From NCBI GenBank assembly GCA_010094045.1, contig ML986958.1, forward strand, positions 1-18,859: a DNA stretch of 18,859 nucleotides. Direction: 5' to 3'. The first letter of the stretch is position 1. Every line of letters begins with the position of its first letter. Positions 1 through 10,399 of this stretch are shown piece after piece. Origin of the DNA: Lojkania enalia (lineage: Eukaryota; Ascomycota; Dothideomycetes; Pleosporales). Under the pieces are notes generated by a model that did not search any database, was not told the origin of the DNA, and saw only the letters and a list, made by a program, of their open reading frames with translations. Both the position numbers and the translations under genes were made by a program.

Positions 1-788
1 AATAGCTGATAATATATAAAATACCTCTACTATTAGCTAGAGTAGTAATACTAATTATATTAACCCTATAAAGTAATTACTATTCTATAGTATATCTAAT
101 ACAGCCTTCGGCGATAATTCTAATACTTATTAAAGTTCCTACAGCTATATATTTTAACTTTTTAAGATACTAATTAATTAGAAAACCTTAATTTAGTATA
201 TAGTTATAAAATCGACTACTAAGGTAGAATTATTAGTACTATTAGTCGCCGGATTAGAAATAGAGTAGTAGTAGAAAGCTTTTACTTTACTATACTTCTA
301 TATTAACGCGCAACTAGTACTATTTTATAATAATTAATAAATAGTAGATATTGTAAATAAGCTATCTAAGTATTTTAATACTAAACTTCGCTATATAGAT
401 ATATACTAGTTCTAGTTACGTTAAGAAGTAGTAGAGTAGAAACTTATAATTAGTTGGTAACTAATAAATCTAATACTAGCTAATAGTCTTATAAAAGTTC
501 TACAACTGTAATAATACTAAAGGTTTATTAAGCAACTAAAAATAGAAGATATTTTAGCTAGAATCGAATCTTAGGAATTTCTATCAGCTAAATAAATCGA
601 TTACTAATAAGAATCTTAGGGGGTAATTAAAAATTAATTATAATTTACTCTATATTATATTAAATTGATATTTTTATAAGCGTATTTAACTCTACTACTA
701 GTTACTCTATACAATTTACCTTTTTTAGTATAGTATCTACCTTTATTTTTTCGACACAGCTTCTTTTTTATAGTTAAAACTAGGGGGG
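1..788 (+). pseudogene. Ty1/Copia pol C-terminus (RNase H), RIP-degraded fragment
   Basis: Reading frame 3 still aligns to the C-terminal RNase H of Copia polyproteins. Around 205-260 it reads KSTTKVELLVLLVAGLE, matching the family's STTEAEL...AGxE motif. Around 345-420 it reads VDIVNKLSKYFNTKLRYID, matching the conserved NKLS...TKLRHVDIH block. Next comes a remnant of the 'ADxLTKxLPRQKHQRFIKQL' tail, ending near 590. TAG and TAA stops sit where Trp and Gln are expected, and the HVDIH histidine now reads Tyr, as RIP predicts. About 190 bases of 3' untranslated sequence lead to the polypurine tract. Integrase and RT lie outside the window. No functional product is possible. Copia membership is secure; the element family is not identified. 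Confidence 0.85.
779..788 (+). other. Copia polypurine tract
   Basis: ACTAGGGGGG sits directly before a TATATTA terminus, which is TGTATTA-like before RIP. This is the usual primer site for plus-strand synthesis, immediately 5' of a 3' LTR. Its position downstream of the RNase H remnant supports the call. Confidence 0.65.
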
Positions 789-893
789 TATATTATAGAG
801 ATTTTTAGCTAGTCTACTAAGCTGTATTAGATATCGACGTACGATATTATGTACGATATTACGCGGATATTACGCTAGATATTAGCTAATATA
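789..893 (+). repeat. Copia 3' LTR (right end uncertain)
   Basis: The segment starts right after the polypurine tract and is bounded by a 7-bp inverted repeat, TATATTA at 789-795 and TAATATA at 887-893, consistent with TG...CA ends after RIP. It contains four imperfect 11-12 bp units at 838-884. An alternative is that the LTR runs further, to about 930, because a TATA-like stretch (TATATATAAATA) follows at about 904-915. Without a 5' copy in the window the right boundary cannot be fixed. Confidence 0.5.
838..884 (+). repeat. Four short tandem units inside the Copia LTR
   Basis: Four consecutive units all end in GATATTA: CGTACGATATTA (838-849), TGTACGATATTA (850-861), CGCGGATATTA (862-872) and CGCTAGATATTA (873-884). 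Differences are mostly transitions plus one single-base length change. They may be a U3 minisatellite; no function can be read from them. Confidence 0.7.
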
Positions 894-944
894 CCCCTTT
901 TTTATATATATAAATATAGCCCGCTAGCTATTTTCAATTAACTA

Positions 945-1110
945 GTTCAGCTCCTTATCTTCCTCCCTAAGATAAGATTCGCCTCTTACTACATACTTTA
1001 AATAATCCTAATAGTAGGCTTTAATATTATCCCTTATATCTTTCTACTAAAATTAACGCGATACTCTCTTATATATTTTTATTTATCTTCTATAACCTGC
1101 TATAAAATAG
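945..1110 (-). pseudogene. Element 1 integrase N-terminal zinc-binding region (truncated)
   Basis: The minus strand translates to GYRR, then IYKRVSR, DIRDNIKAYY and DYLKYVVRGESY, with stops between. This matches the HHCC region of Gypsy integrases (GHRG...TYxRVxRxFxW...DVxxYVxxCxxCxRRG). The GHR histidine reads Tyr. The two CxxC cysteines read Tyr (+ strand 993-1004). The catalytic core that should follow is absent; sequence beyond about 940 belongs to a different context, so the element is broken here. Confidence 0.75.
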
Positions 1111-1419
1111 TTATATACCTAATTAAGAGCGTTTTACTTTTCTTAGAGTATTATTAGCTCTATCTTCCCTTTATTACCTTTTTTAGCCCACTCCGAGCTG
1201 TTATAGTATTCTTAGTCTAAGAAAGGGGTCTCTTTTACTTCCTAGGTAGAAGAAAAACCTTTCTAAGTAGTCTATATATAAGTTACTACTACTAAGACTT
1301 TAAGAATTATAGTACTATTATTCTAGTCTAAATTAGTTCTTTCTACCCTTTTTAAACTAATCTTAGCGCGTATAGGTTTAATATATCTTATATTAGACTT
1401 CTTTAAAGGTGCCTATACT

Positions 1420-1802
1420 TCCTTTATATAGTCTAGTTAACGTAATAGTCTATTAGCTAGATTAAGTTTACTAGGCTAGTAGATAAAATTATAATTATAT
1501 TTAGTAAACTTAAGATATAATTATATATATTTATAAACTAAAGTCTTTATTTTTATAAACTAATAAAAGTTATTATAGTCTATATAAAGGTTAAACGTAA
1601 CTTTTTATAGGTACTAATATTAGTACTCTAAGCTTTCTACTATTACGAGTAGTTTCTAGTTATATATATTATAGTTATACTCTATTATACTAAGCTTTTT
1701 TAAAAAGAAATTAATAGGTTATTATATTATCTTATCTACTTACTCTTCTATAAACTGGCTAAGAATTCCTGAAATAACGCTTCTAGAAGTATTAACTTTA
1801 AC
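1420..1802 (-). pseudogene. Element 1 RNase H domain, RIP-degraded
   Basis: The minus strand reads KVNTSRSVISGILSQ near 1760-1802, corresponding to the (E)TDASxxAIGAVLSQ start of Gypsy RNase H. The catalytic Asp codon is now Asn, and the following Ala is Thr. Downstream come remnants of the PIAFxSKKLS and YNYxIYDKELL blocks, then FIKIKTL (from the NLxYFxTTK motif) and NLANRLLR*LDY (from NxxADALSRRPDY). Trp and Gln positions are stops. The domain follows RT directly, as in other Ty3/Gypsy pols. Confidence 0.8.
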
Positions 1803-1839
1803 TCTTATAGGCCGAGTTAGCTTATAATAAGCTAGAGTA

Positions 1840-2720
1840 GAAACGCTTAGAAAAGCTTTCTTTAACTATTAAAAGGCTTCTAGTTCTTTCTAACTAATAT
1901 CTAGCTTTTAACTTTCTTCTCTTCTCTAGGTATAGCCTTCTTTAGTAGCCTTTAGCCCCTTTTAAATCAATCTTATTAAAGGTAAGATAATCCTTAAGAA
2001 TTCTATAATAAACCTATAGTAGTAGTTTATAAATCTAATAAAGATCCGTATATTTTATATAGTTTATAAAACTAGCTAATCTTAGATAGTTTTTAACTAA
2101 GAGTAGTTAAATTTAATACCCTTAGGGTAAATAATAAACCTTAGATAGTCTATTTCTCTAGTATAAAAGTTATACTTACTAAATTTTATAAAAAGCTTAG
2201 CCTTATATAATCTCTAAAGTACTTTCTTAATATACTTAATATATTCTTCTTCTATATTAGAGAAGATTAAAATATTATCTAAGTATATAATATGTATTAT
2301 ATTAATAAGGCTAGTAAACGTCTAGTTAATATACGCTTAAAATTAGGCTGGTATATTTATTAGGCTAAATATTATAATAGTATACTTAAAAGAACTATAT
2401 CTAGTATAAAATATAGTCTTCTATTTATCTCCTTCCTTTATTTTAATTTTATAGTAAGTTTCTCTAATATTAAGCTTAGTATAGTACTTAGCTTACGCTA
2501 GACGCTCTAGCAACTCTAAAATTAGGGGAAGAGGGTGCTAATTACGTATAGTAATCTTATTTAGGCCTCTATAATCTATATAGAGCTTTAAACTACTATT
2601 CTTCTTCTTTATAAAGAGGATTAGTACGCTAGTAAACGATCAGGATCTCCTAATCTATCTATATTATAAGTACTTATCTAGATACTTTTAGAGATACTAA
2701 AGTTTAACCGAAGATAAATT
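1840..2720 (-). pseudogene. Element 1 reverse transcriptase, RIP-degraded
   Basis: On the minus strand, LILFIKKKN...LKLYIDYRGLNKITIRN (about 2535-2640) matches the VLFVKKKDGxLRxCVDYRxLNxITIKN block. YTKLNIRETYYKIKIKEGD (about 2430-2480) matches the F(T)KLDLRxAYxxIRIxEGD block. The active-site motif reads YLDNILIFS with Tyr-Leu-Asp-Asn-Ile at + strand 2271-2285, where the family has YLDD. After it come EEEYIKYIKKVL, KLFIKFSKYNFYTRE and the FIIYPKGI and IRIFIRFINYYYRFI thumb remnants. The second catalytic Asp is changed and several stops interrupt the frame, so it is inactive. Confidence 0.9.
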
Positions 2721-3029
2721 ATATAGTAGTTAATATAGAGGACTAGTTTCTTCTAGTAGGTTTATAGCTAAATTTTAAAGCCTATACTTTATAAGTATTA
2801 AAAATTGCTTTTTATTAAATATATCCTTAAAATCGACATACTCTAGCTATAATTAGCCTATTCTAGCGCTAATTTTATCTACTATAGCTACTAAATTGAC
2901 TAGACATATATAGATATCTATTTTACCACCTATAATAGTTTCCGCGAACACTTCTACATCCTCTAGTACTATCTTATAGAACTGGGGTAAGCTTATAGCC
3001 TTTACTCCCCTAAAGAATATCTTTCTACT

Positions 3030-3330
3030 AAAAAGGTTTAATTTCGGATTATAATTTTATATCTAGAGTAATCTAAGGTAAACCTTATACCCTTTAAGGT
3101 CTAATATTATAAATAGTACCTTATAGACTTAAACCTTACTATATAAGTTCCTAATAGTAACTTTTATAATAGTAGTCCTATATATTAGAATTTTAGAACC
3201 GTTTACAGCTTCTACTATTAACTTTAGTAGTAGATCGATTTTTAGGCTATACTATTTCGCAAGTATAGTATTAAAGAGATTTAGTTATATACTCAGGTCG
3301 ATTAAATAATTATTCTTAGCTAAACCCTCT
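3030..3330 (-). pseudogene. Element 1 aspartic protease, RIP-degraded
   Basis: The minus strand gives LIDLSI (family LIDSGAT/S), about 80 codons upstream of IILDLKGYKVYLRLL...NYNPKLN, which matches the DIPGYDVILGMPWLxxxNPxID C-terminal motif of retroviral-type proteases in Gypsy elements. The Asp of the active site is still Asp, but the following SGA is disrupted. It lies about 190 bases downstream of the CCHC knuckle, the normal spacing. Confidence 0.65.
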
Positions 3331-3514
3331 ACTACTATCTTAACTATAAATAACTTTATAGGAGTTTAAAAAAGTAATTTATATAATTTCTCTAGCTTCC
3401 TACTCTTTCTAAAGAGTTTAATATAGGCTAGAAGAAAGAAACTTAGTCCTTCTAACTCTTACCTTTTCCTAACTTCTATTTAGGAGCTTTTTTAGACTTC
3501 TCTTTCTTCTAAAG

Positions 3515-3556
3515 ATAGTTAGAAGATTTATAGCCCTCCTCTCTATATATTTAATA
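3515..3556 (-). pseudogene. Element 1 CCHC zinc knuckle with all four ligands changed to Tyr
   Basis: The 14 minus-strand codons read Y-*-I-Y-R-E-E-G-Y-K-S-S-N-Y. This has exactly the C-x2-C-x4-H-x4-C spacing of a gag knuckle, with Tyr at each ligand position. A Lys-rich tail (KKEKSKKAPK) follows, as in nucleocapsid domains. All four Tyr codons are TAT, the expected RIP product of TGT (Cys) and CAT (His). Confidence 0.85.
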
Positions 3557-3559
3557 TAT

Positions 3560-4260
3560 AATAGAAGGCTACTCTAGATAGATATTATCTTTTCTAGACC
3601 TCTTTAAGAGTTTCTAGCTCTTTCTAGCCTTCTTTAGAGTACTATTACTCTTACCTAAAGTATTAGACCCTCGCCTTTTATAATTACCTATATTACGCCT
3701 CTTTTATCTCTTATAAAACTTTTAGTAATACCTAAAGACTATATTCGCGTATTCTTCTACTTCTAGTAGTATTTAAAGCTATAGTCTTAAGAGGAGATTT
3801 AAATCTCTTCTTATTAGCTTAGATAAAGCTAAAAAATACTTATTTACTATATAGTCTTTATATATCTCTCTAACTTCTTTTTATAGAGGTCTTATATAGT
3901 TTAATAAGTTAGTTAGAGACTAGTCTATCTTTTATCTACACCTTTTTAAGGTATTAAAAGCTTCTTACCTTTATTCTATTAGAGTTTCTAATATACTTAG
4001 TATCTTTACTTTTAGAATATCTTATATAAGGATCTAATATATACTCTTTTAGTATTCTATAGTTTTATATATCTCTTATAAAGTCTTTAAAGACTCTAAG
4101 ATATATCTAGAAGTAAAAGTAACTTTCTACCTTTCTATCTAAAAGTCTACTAGTAACTAGATAAAATACTTTTTATAGTTTTAGATCTATTAGTTATAAT
4201 CTATATAATTCTTCTTCTTATAGGTATAAGGAGGTTTAGAGTAAAGAAGGTTAGCTTAGA
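3560..4260 (-). pseudogene. Element 1 gag (capsid) region, RIP-degraded
   Basis: Upstream of the knuckle on the minus strand the frame gives recognisable but stop-ridden stretches: PYTYKKKNYIDYN near 4210-4180, an acidic/basic helical stretch, and a segment near 3850-3960 similar in style to the SLxxLxxYIxxLxKExR part of Retrotrans_gag. Assignment rests mainly on position (directly before the CCHC knuckle) and on the overall helix-rich K/E composition, so the exact limits are uncertain. Confidence 0.55.
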
Positions 4261-4594
4261 TAGAGATAATTCGCGGTAACTATACTCCCTTTAATATAAT
4301 AATAGCTGAATTAATTATAGAGATATTATCTACTTTATATTATTACTTTATCTTCTATAACTATTTAAGATCCTTCTAATTTCGTTCGCCTTATATCTAT
4401 TATTATAGTCTTTTTAAGTCTTCGATATCTACATCCTACTCTATACTACTCTAGGCTGGAGAGTACTAGATAGTACTACAACTCTATAATTCTTTAGATA
4501 TTCGACGAATATTTATTCTAGTCTACTCTTTTAGCTAAATAAGTCCCTCGCTAGTTTTAAGGTTAGCGTCTCGTCTATTATTAGATATTAGGGT

Positions 4595-4603
4595 CCTTAT
4601 ATA
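4595..4603 (-). promoter_or_regulatory. TATA box of a probable element 1 5' LTR
   Basis: The minus strand reads TATATAAGG just downstream of a GC-richer patch containing GGCT-C-AGCC (+ strand 4608-4616). A TATA box upstream of gag in the right orientation is what a Gypsy LTR promoter shows. The LTR ends could not be found because no second copy is present and element 2 is inserted about 225 bases away. Confidence 0.45.
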
Positions 4604-4823
4604 CCTGGCTGAGCCGGCTATTAGGCTAAGAGGGGTAGGAGACGTATTTATAGTATCGGAAATTACTACTAGACTATTCTAAAGAGTTAGAGCAATTCGA
4701 ATATAATAGACTAGTATAATAGATTATAGCGTAGTAATAATAGATAGAGTAGTAGGGCTAAAATATTCGTATATTTAGTTCTCTTAGAAAAGAGATAGCT
4801 AATAAAAGAGAGATAAATTACTA

Positions 4824-4828
4824 CTATC
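4824..4828. repeat. Target-site duplication, left copy (CTATC)
   Basis: CTATC directly precedes the first base of the left 279-bp LTR and is repeated exactly at 12022-12026, directly after the right LTR. Five bases is the usual Ty3/Gypsy duplication length. It shows that element 2 arrived as one integration event and has not recombined with another copy since. Confidence 0.9.
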
Positions 4829-5107
4829 TATAATAATGCAAAGAAATCGTTCTACGAAAAGCTTTATTTATAACCTTATTCTAAAGCTTTTTACTTATCT
4901 TATTCTACCCCCGGTTCTACCCCTTTTCCCTTCTATATATAGTTGTATACTCCCTTATAAGTAGTTTAGTAGTTCTTCTATATCCTTTCGTATAAGGCCT
5001 ATAGGTGTTAATAGAATTCTTAGGTCTCTAAACCCCTACGTACTCCTATATACCTCTAAGTAAATTCGTGCTGTATTTAGACCTATTATCTTATCTACAC
5101 CGTTATA
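4829..5107 (+). repeat. Element 2 5' LTR
   Basis: The repeat begins TATAATAATGC and ends CCGTTATA, consistent with TG...CA ends mutated by RIP. It aligns without gaps over 279 bp to 11743-12021. Blocks such as CCCCCGGTTCTACCCC and AACCCCTACGTACTCC are identical in both copies. Confidence 0.95.
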
Positions 5108-5518
5108 TTATATAGAAGAACTTAATACTACTAGTAACAGCCTCTTTAATAATATCGTATCGATTGTTTATTTAACTATATCTAAGTTTAAAATATACTT
5201 AATTTAGTTTAGGTTATAATACTTATATACTATTATATTAAATTATTTAGTTATCTAGATAGAATCTTAGAGATCTTCTATTAACTAAAGCCTTTAGGTT
5301 TGAAACTTCCTATCCTCTACAATTAGGATTGCTTTTAGAAAAGCCGCGTAGAGTACACCTAGATAGAAACTCGGAGACTACTAATAACCTATTAGAATTA
5401 GAGGTAACCGCTGATATCTAACTATAATTTACCTTCTAATTCCTATATTAGAACTAATATATATATAAGTTATAGTAAGAGTAAACTTCTATCTACATAT
5501 ATAGAACAACTATTACCT

Positions 5519-5559
5519 CTTATAGAGGGCCCTGCGATAGGCAGACCCCTCTCTATAAG
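5519..5559 (+). other. GC-richer hairpin in the element 2 leader
   Basis: CTTATAGAGGG (5519-5529) pairs with CCCTCTCTATAAG (5547-5559), giving an 11-bp stem with a two-base bulge around a 17-base loop that itself contains CCT...AGG. It lies about 410 bases after the 5' LTR, upstream of gag, where packaging or dimerisation signals often sit. The function is inferred only. Confidence 0.5.
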
Positions 5560-5999
5560 GCCTATAATAAAGAACCTATCTAATTCAGAGGAAAATTAGA
5601 ACGAACTAACACTTAAGAAATAAATTGTAATTTTATAAGAGAAGATTATACGCTTAATATAATAGAGAACTATTAGTTCTAATTAACCTCTATAAACCAT
5701 TAAATTAGAACTAATAATACGCTAAGAAACTTTTACAACTCCCCTAGTAAGAAACTTCTTAGCTACCCTTAAGCCCCCTTAAGCCTACCTTACTAAACGT
5801 ATACCTAAGATTGAAAGTCTTATAAATAGTAGTAAACCTATATTTAAATAATAGTAAGCCTCGTTTCTAGACCGACTTAAGATTAATATAGATTACTATC
5901 TAATAGAGCGTATATATATAGTATTAGTATAGGAATATACTTCTAGTACTATAAAAGGGTATCTAGAGCTAAAATACCTAACTAAATCAGACTAGTATC

Positions 6000-6720
6000 A
6001 GTTTAAGAATATTAAAGAAATAATTTTACTTCTATAATTATATTTTATTATAGGTAATAAAGAGATAGAGGTATAATAGGCGTTTTAAGTTTTAAGAATA
6101 AATAAGAGAGAAGCGTTCCCAACTTTTAAAGCTCGCTTTATTAGTACAGCTATTAGGGGATCTATATCCTAATCTAAGTAGTTCTTCTACCTATAGAATA
6201 AGATTCTCTCCAGCTTAAGAATACTAAACCTTAGCTTTAAGCTTATATAGAAAGGCTCTTTTAACGCTATAGTCGCCTACTTAATAGCCTATAATATAGA
6301 AAGGAGGAGTATTTCTAACCTTTTAGAATAAACTGTTAGCTTATAGGTTATAGCTAAAATAAATTCGGATCGGTACCGGAAGGTTTCTAAGAGTTTATTT
6401 AAAGTAACCTATAGTCTAATACTATCCTAATCTACCCTAGTATTAATATCTTATTCTACTACAATCACTTTCTAATAACCTAGTAAGACTCTTATACTTA
6501 AAAGGTATACGATCCTAGATAATTACTATAATTATAGTAAACTAAGATATTTTATAAATAAATATACAGTCCTTAAAATATAAGAGATAGAGATTAAATA
6601 AGAGAAGATTAAGGAAGAAGAGTTTTTAGATATAAATAAGTACTATCTAGATAGTTCTTAGGTAGGAAATAGAGACGCCTAAGAAAACTCTCTATCCTAA
6701 ACTTAAGTAAGTACAACTTA
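6000..6720 (+). pseudogene. Element 2 gag with CCHC knuckle, RIP-degraded
   Basis: Frame 2 from about 6113 reads AFPTFKARFISTAIRGSIS and continues with FNAIVAYLIAYNIERRSIS and INSDRYRKVSKSLFKVTYS, resembling the FKxxFxxxAIxGxISxSEWxxYLWNK and ERRRN-type segments of fungal chromovirus gag. The frame continues into the knuckle at 6524-6565, which reads Y-Y-N-Y-S-K-L-R-Y-F-I-N-K-Y. The spacing is C-x2-C-x4-H-x4-C with all four ligands now Tyr. Stops fall at likely Trp and Gln codons. The gag start is not determinable, because nothing upstream of about 6000 aligns clearly. Confidence 0.75.
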
Positions 6721-6939
6721 TTAAACATCGATTTATTATATTTATTTAGAGGAAAGTACTTTTAAATCTCTACTATCCTATATTTAAAAGGCGTTGGTAT
6801 ATAACTAAACGCTCTTATTAATACTAGTACCTAAGGCTTCCTATTCCTTAATTTTATAGTAGTTAGATTACTCTTCTAAGCTCTATATATATTAATACAG
6901 TATTTACCCTTTAAAATTACTATTAAAGGTTTTTAGGAC

Positions 6940-7110
6940 TAAATTTAAACTCTAGTTAATTAGTATATCTACTTATACCTACGAATTAATAGAAAAACTA
7001 TCCGAAACTACCTATTTATTATTATAAATCTAGGTACTTAGAATTATATTATTAGCATTAAATAGTTATATTATTTTCAACTCCAGCTAGATATGGATAA
7101 AAATCGGATT
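6940..7110 (+). pseudogene. Element 2 protease region (position-based)
   Basis: The interval between knuckle and RT must hold the protease. One frame gives LVN*YIYLY near 6955-6985, where the family has LVDSGxxxxF, but the active-site triplet cannot be confirmed. The call rests on position between gag and RT and on weak resemblance only. Confidence 0.3.
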
Positions 7111-7632
7111 ATATAGCCCTCTAAGTATCCTACTACTTATAATCTTTCACCTCCTCTTCTTATATAATTAACTCAGCTAGTATATAATAAGAAGGTAGAG
7201 CTAGATATCTAATAACGCGACGCTCTATAGGAAAAGAACTAATATTAGCAGTCTTATAGTCCGACTATCTATTATATTAAGAGTCTACTAAGACTACTAA
7301 AACTATATTAGTTTCTTATAGCTTATAGTTTAAATAAGCTCGGAGCTCTCACACGCCTATATATAATAAAGTCTAAACCTAATCTAAAGAAAGTCTATTC
7401 TCCTATTATTACTCTTATTTTAGCTAATACTTTCTACTTTAATATAAAGAGAAAAGAGAACGAGTTTTTCTCTACGTCTCTATACGAAATCGAGCGGCTA
7501 ATTAAAGATAAGTAAGCCTTAGAGCTAGAAGATAAAGCTGAAAACGAAGCACTAGTAAATCTCCGATTACTATCTAAATACTATAGATATTAGGATATAT
7601 TTAGTAAAACTACAGCTTATTAATTACTAGAA

Positions 7633-8340
7633 TACCGCCCTTATAATTATAAGATTATCCTTATAGAACCCCTCTCTAATAGTTACAGCCCGTTATATAA
7701 GTAGAATATTAAGAAGCTAGAGGCAACTAAGAAGTATATTATAGATAATCTACGGTATAGGTATATTAAGTAGAGTCGGAGCCCTTTTATATTTCTAATC
7801 CTTTATATCTACAAACCTAATAGTAATCTATATATTTATATAGATTATTATAAACTTAATATTTTTATCTGTAAAGATGTATATCTAATACTATATATAG
7901 ATAAACTTCTATCTAGGCCTATTAAGGTAGCAATTTTTACTAAGTTTAATATTTATACGGCCTTTAATAAGATTAGAATAGATTCTAGTTCTAAGGAATA
8001 TACTACCTTTCAGACTTAATACAGAACTTATAAGTATAAAGTTCTACCTTTTAGATTGTATAATAGCCTAGTAACTTACTAGTACTATATAAATAACGTA
8101 CTAATTAACTACCTAGATAATTTCTATATTACTTATCTAGATAATATTCTTATCTATTCCGAAGACAAGGCGATATACGCTATCTATATTAAGAAAGTTC
8201 TTAAGAGATTATGTTAAGTAGAGTTATAAGTTAATATTAAGAAGAGCAAATACTATATTACCCGAACTAAATACCTTAGCTACATTCTATTAAATAAAGG
8301 CCTTAAGGTTAACCTAGAGAAGGTAGAAGTACTATATAAC
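7633..8340 (+). pseudogene. Element 2 reverse transcriptase, RIP-degraded
   Basis: Frame 1 reads YRPYNYKIILIEPLS (family HRPYDHxIxLExG), SPLYK, KKLEATKKYIIDNL, SRSPFIFLILYIYKPNSN, then LYIYIDYYKLN at about 7835 (family LRxCVDYRxLN). IFTKFNIYTAFNKIRI matches the F(T)KLDLRxAYNxIRI block near 7935-7980. The active site reads YLDNILIYS at 8134-8160; the second Asp codon, 8143-8145, is AAT. The thumb and the GYILLNKG-like segment follow. It is inactive, with several in-frame TAG/TAA codons. Confidence 0.93.
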
Positions 8341-8529
8341 TAGTAGCTACCTACTACTATAACGGGTGTAAAATCTTTCTTAGGTTTTACTAGATTCTAT
8401 CGACAGTTTATACCGGAATTCTCGCGTATTATAAAGCTAATTATCGTACTATAAAGCTCTATAACCTCTTTTATATAGACTTTAGAATATAATATTACCT
8501 TTAAGAAATTAAAGTTAGCTCTATTAAGT

Positions 8530-8830
8530 ATATCTACACTCTACTACTTTAACCCTATATTAGAAATAAAAATGGAAATTAACGCCTCTAATAGAGTAGT
8601 TATAGGAGTACTATTATAGAAATATCCTAACGGAAAATAGTACCCTATAGCATTCTATAATAAAGTTCTATCCGGTTTAGAACTAAACTAAGAAATCTAT
8701 AATAAGAAACTATTTACAATTATTACTGCGTTTAAATAATAGAGGGTAGAACTTACTTTAGTAGCTACTAGGACTCTAGTATATACCGATTATTATTTAC
8801 TCGAATATTTTATAACTATAAAGGTACTTA
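8530..8830 (+). pseudogene. Element 2 RNase H, RIP-degraded
   Basis: Frame 1 reads LYYFNPILEIKMEINASNRVV at about 8539-8600. The family signature there is HFDPxxxIxxETDASxxAIG, and the catalytic Asp codon (8581-8583) is AAC, Asn. PIAFYNKVLSGLELN and EIYNKKLFTIITAFK follow (family PVAFxSRKLSxAExNYxIHDKELLAIVxAF), then LVYTDYYLLEYF (family VxTDHKNLEYF) with the His changed to Tyr. Confidence 0.9.
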
Positions 8831-9279
8831 ATATTTGTTAAGTTTATTAGACCGAGGAATTAGCTTAGTATTAGTTCCGAATCGAGTATACTCTAGATAA
8901 GAATAATACTAGAGTAGACATCCTTAGTTATTACGAATAAGATATAGAAAACTTAAAAGTAGCTTAAACTAACAACTAGTTAAGAGTTCTACTTAAACCG
9001 TATTAACTTTACCCCCGAATTAATACCGAATTAGCCTAGTTCTATATTACTTAAATAATAACTTAAGCGGCTATACTAAACGTTATTAAAGGCTAAGAGT
9101 AGGTTATATTACTAGACTCTCTAGAGTTAATCGATATATTACTATAGGAAAACCGAGCCTCTTTTACGCAAGAACGCACCCTTTTACCCTATAAATATTA
9201 GATAGAGAGCGGACTACTTTTCTATAACAATCGCTTATATATTCTATTAGATTTAGGCCTTTACACGCAGCTTATATAA

Positions 9280-9950
9280 GAGGCTTATAACTAAGTATCT
9301 TTCGCACACCTAAGCGCTACTAAAACCTATTAATTACTATTTTAGAAGTACTACTAGAAGGGTATAGAGGCTACTTATAAACGATATATACGGAATTATA
9401 TCTTATACTGTAAAGCTTATCCGATATAAACCTAAACCCTAGGTTTTATCTACCTACTTTCTATACTAAATCGACTAATATAGTACTTATATATTAACTT
9501 TAAGAATTTCTCTATAGATAAGTCCGGATATAATTAGATTATAGTAGTAATCGATCGCCTGTCTAAATAAGCGGTATCTATTTTCTACTATCGTATAATT
9601 AATATATAGGGAATAGCCGAATTATTTATTTAATAGATATACTACTTTAGCTATACGCCCGAAACTATTATTTTAGACTAAGGACCTTAGTTTATATCTA
9701 GTTTCTAGTCCGAATTCTGCTATATCTTAAGCGTAAAGATTAAACTATCTACTACTTATTATAAAGAAACTAACGGATAGATAGAGATTATAAATAAGTA
9801 TATTAATTAGAGACTGCGCTCTTTCGTATCCTTCTACTAAAATAACTAGAGTTTTCTATTACCTATAATCGACTAAGTATAAGCGACTCTACTCTATATA
9901 ACTATTAGAATATCCCTATATTAGATCTTATACGGATTTAAGCCCTGTTA
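9280..9950 (+). pseudogene. Element 2 integrase, RIP-degraded
   Basis: The zinc-binding part reads FAHLSATKTY followed by KYYW-like KYY*KGIEATYKRYIRNY and YCKAYP (9300-9425). The core has YINFKNFSIDKSGYN*IIVVIDRLSK (9487-9570), where the family has DFIxxLPxSxGxxxILVVVDRLSK. The first catalytic Asp codon (9496-9498) is AAC, Asn. LD*GP*F near 9672-9690 keeps the second catalytic Asp (family SDRGPQF), and TNG*IEIINKYI near 9769 keeps the Glu (family TDGQTERxNxxLE). One of the three DDE residues is therefore lost, in addition to stops. Confidence 0.88.
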
Positions 9951-10399
9951 GAATTAGGATTAGAAATATTCTATTAATTCTATTACTATAACAGATAAAT
10001 TAAATTATAAGAACGCTTTAGCTCTAATAACTTATATATATATAGCCTAGGAAACTATAAAGGCTAATATTAAGAAGGTTTAAGATTGTATATAATCTAT
10101 TATTAACTATTATTGTTAACTAATTAATTAGTAGATTAGTAATATAGTCTACTTAAATACTAAGAACTTTACGGTCCAGAAATTAAGCTAAAAGCTATCC
10201 GATTAATAGGAGAGCCTTTTTAAAGTACTAGAGTAGGTTGGAAACTTATACTACTTATAACTACCTCTAGGGTCGAGTATATATAATATCTTCGCACTAA
10301 ACCTACTATATAAAAACCTCTAGGACCCTTTACTAGAGTAAGAAGCTCCGAAACCACCCGCTATCGCTATTAAAGGGGTAGAAGAGTAGGAGGTTGAGG

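Larger units (their letters stand above)
900..4828 (-). mobile_element. Ty3/Gypsy element 1, minus strand, truncated and RIP-degraded
   Basis: Read on the minus strand from 4828 down to about 900, the domain order is gag, CCHC knuckle, protease, RT, RNase H and the integrase zinc-binding region, which is the Ty3/Gypsy order. The integrase core, the C-terminus and the 3' LTR are missing: homology stops near 945, next to the Copia LTR. At the other end, a TATA box at 4595-4603 in a GC-richer patch suggests part of the 5' LTR remains. Element 2 is inserted at 4828 and may interrupt that LTR. Every domain carries RIP stops. The approximate limits are inferred from where protein similarity fades. 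Confidence 0.85.

Noticed and set aside
4600..4640. tRNA-like or rho-type hairpin in the GC-richer patch
   Set aside because: Only a short GGCT/AGCC stem was found with no cloverleaf; it fits better as part of a degraded LTR.
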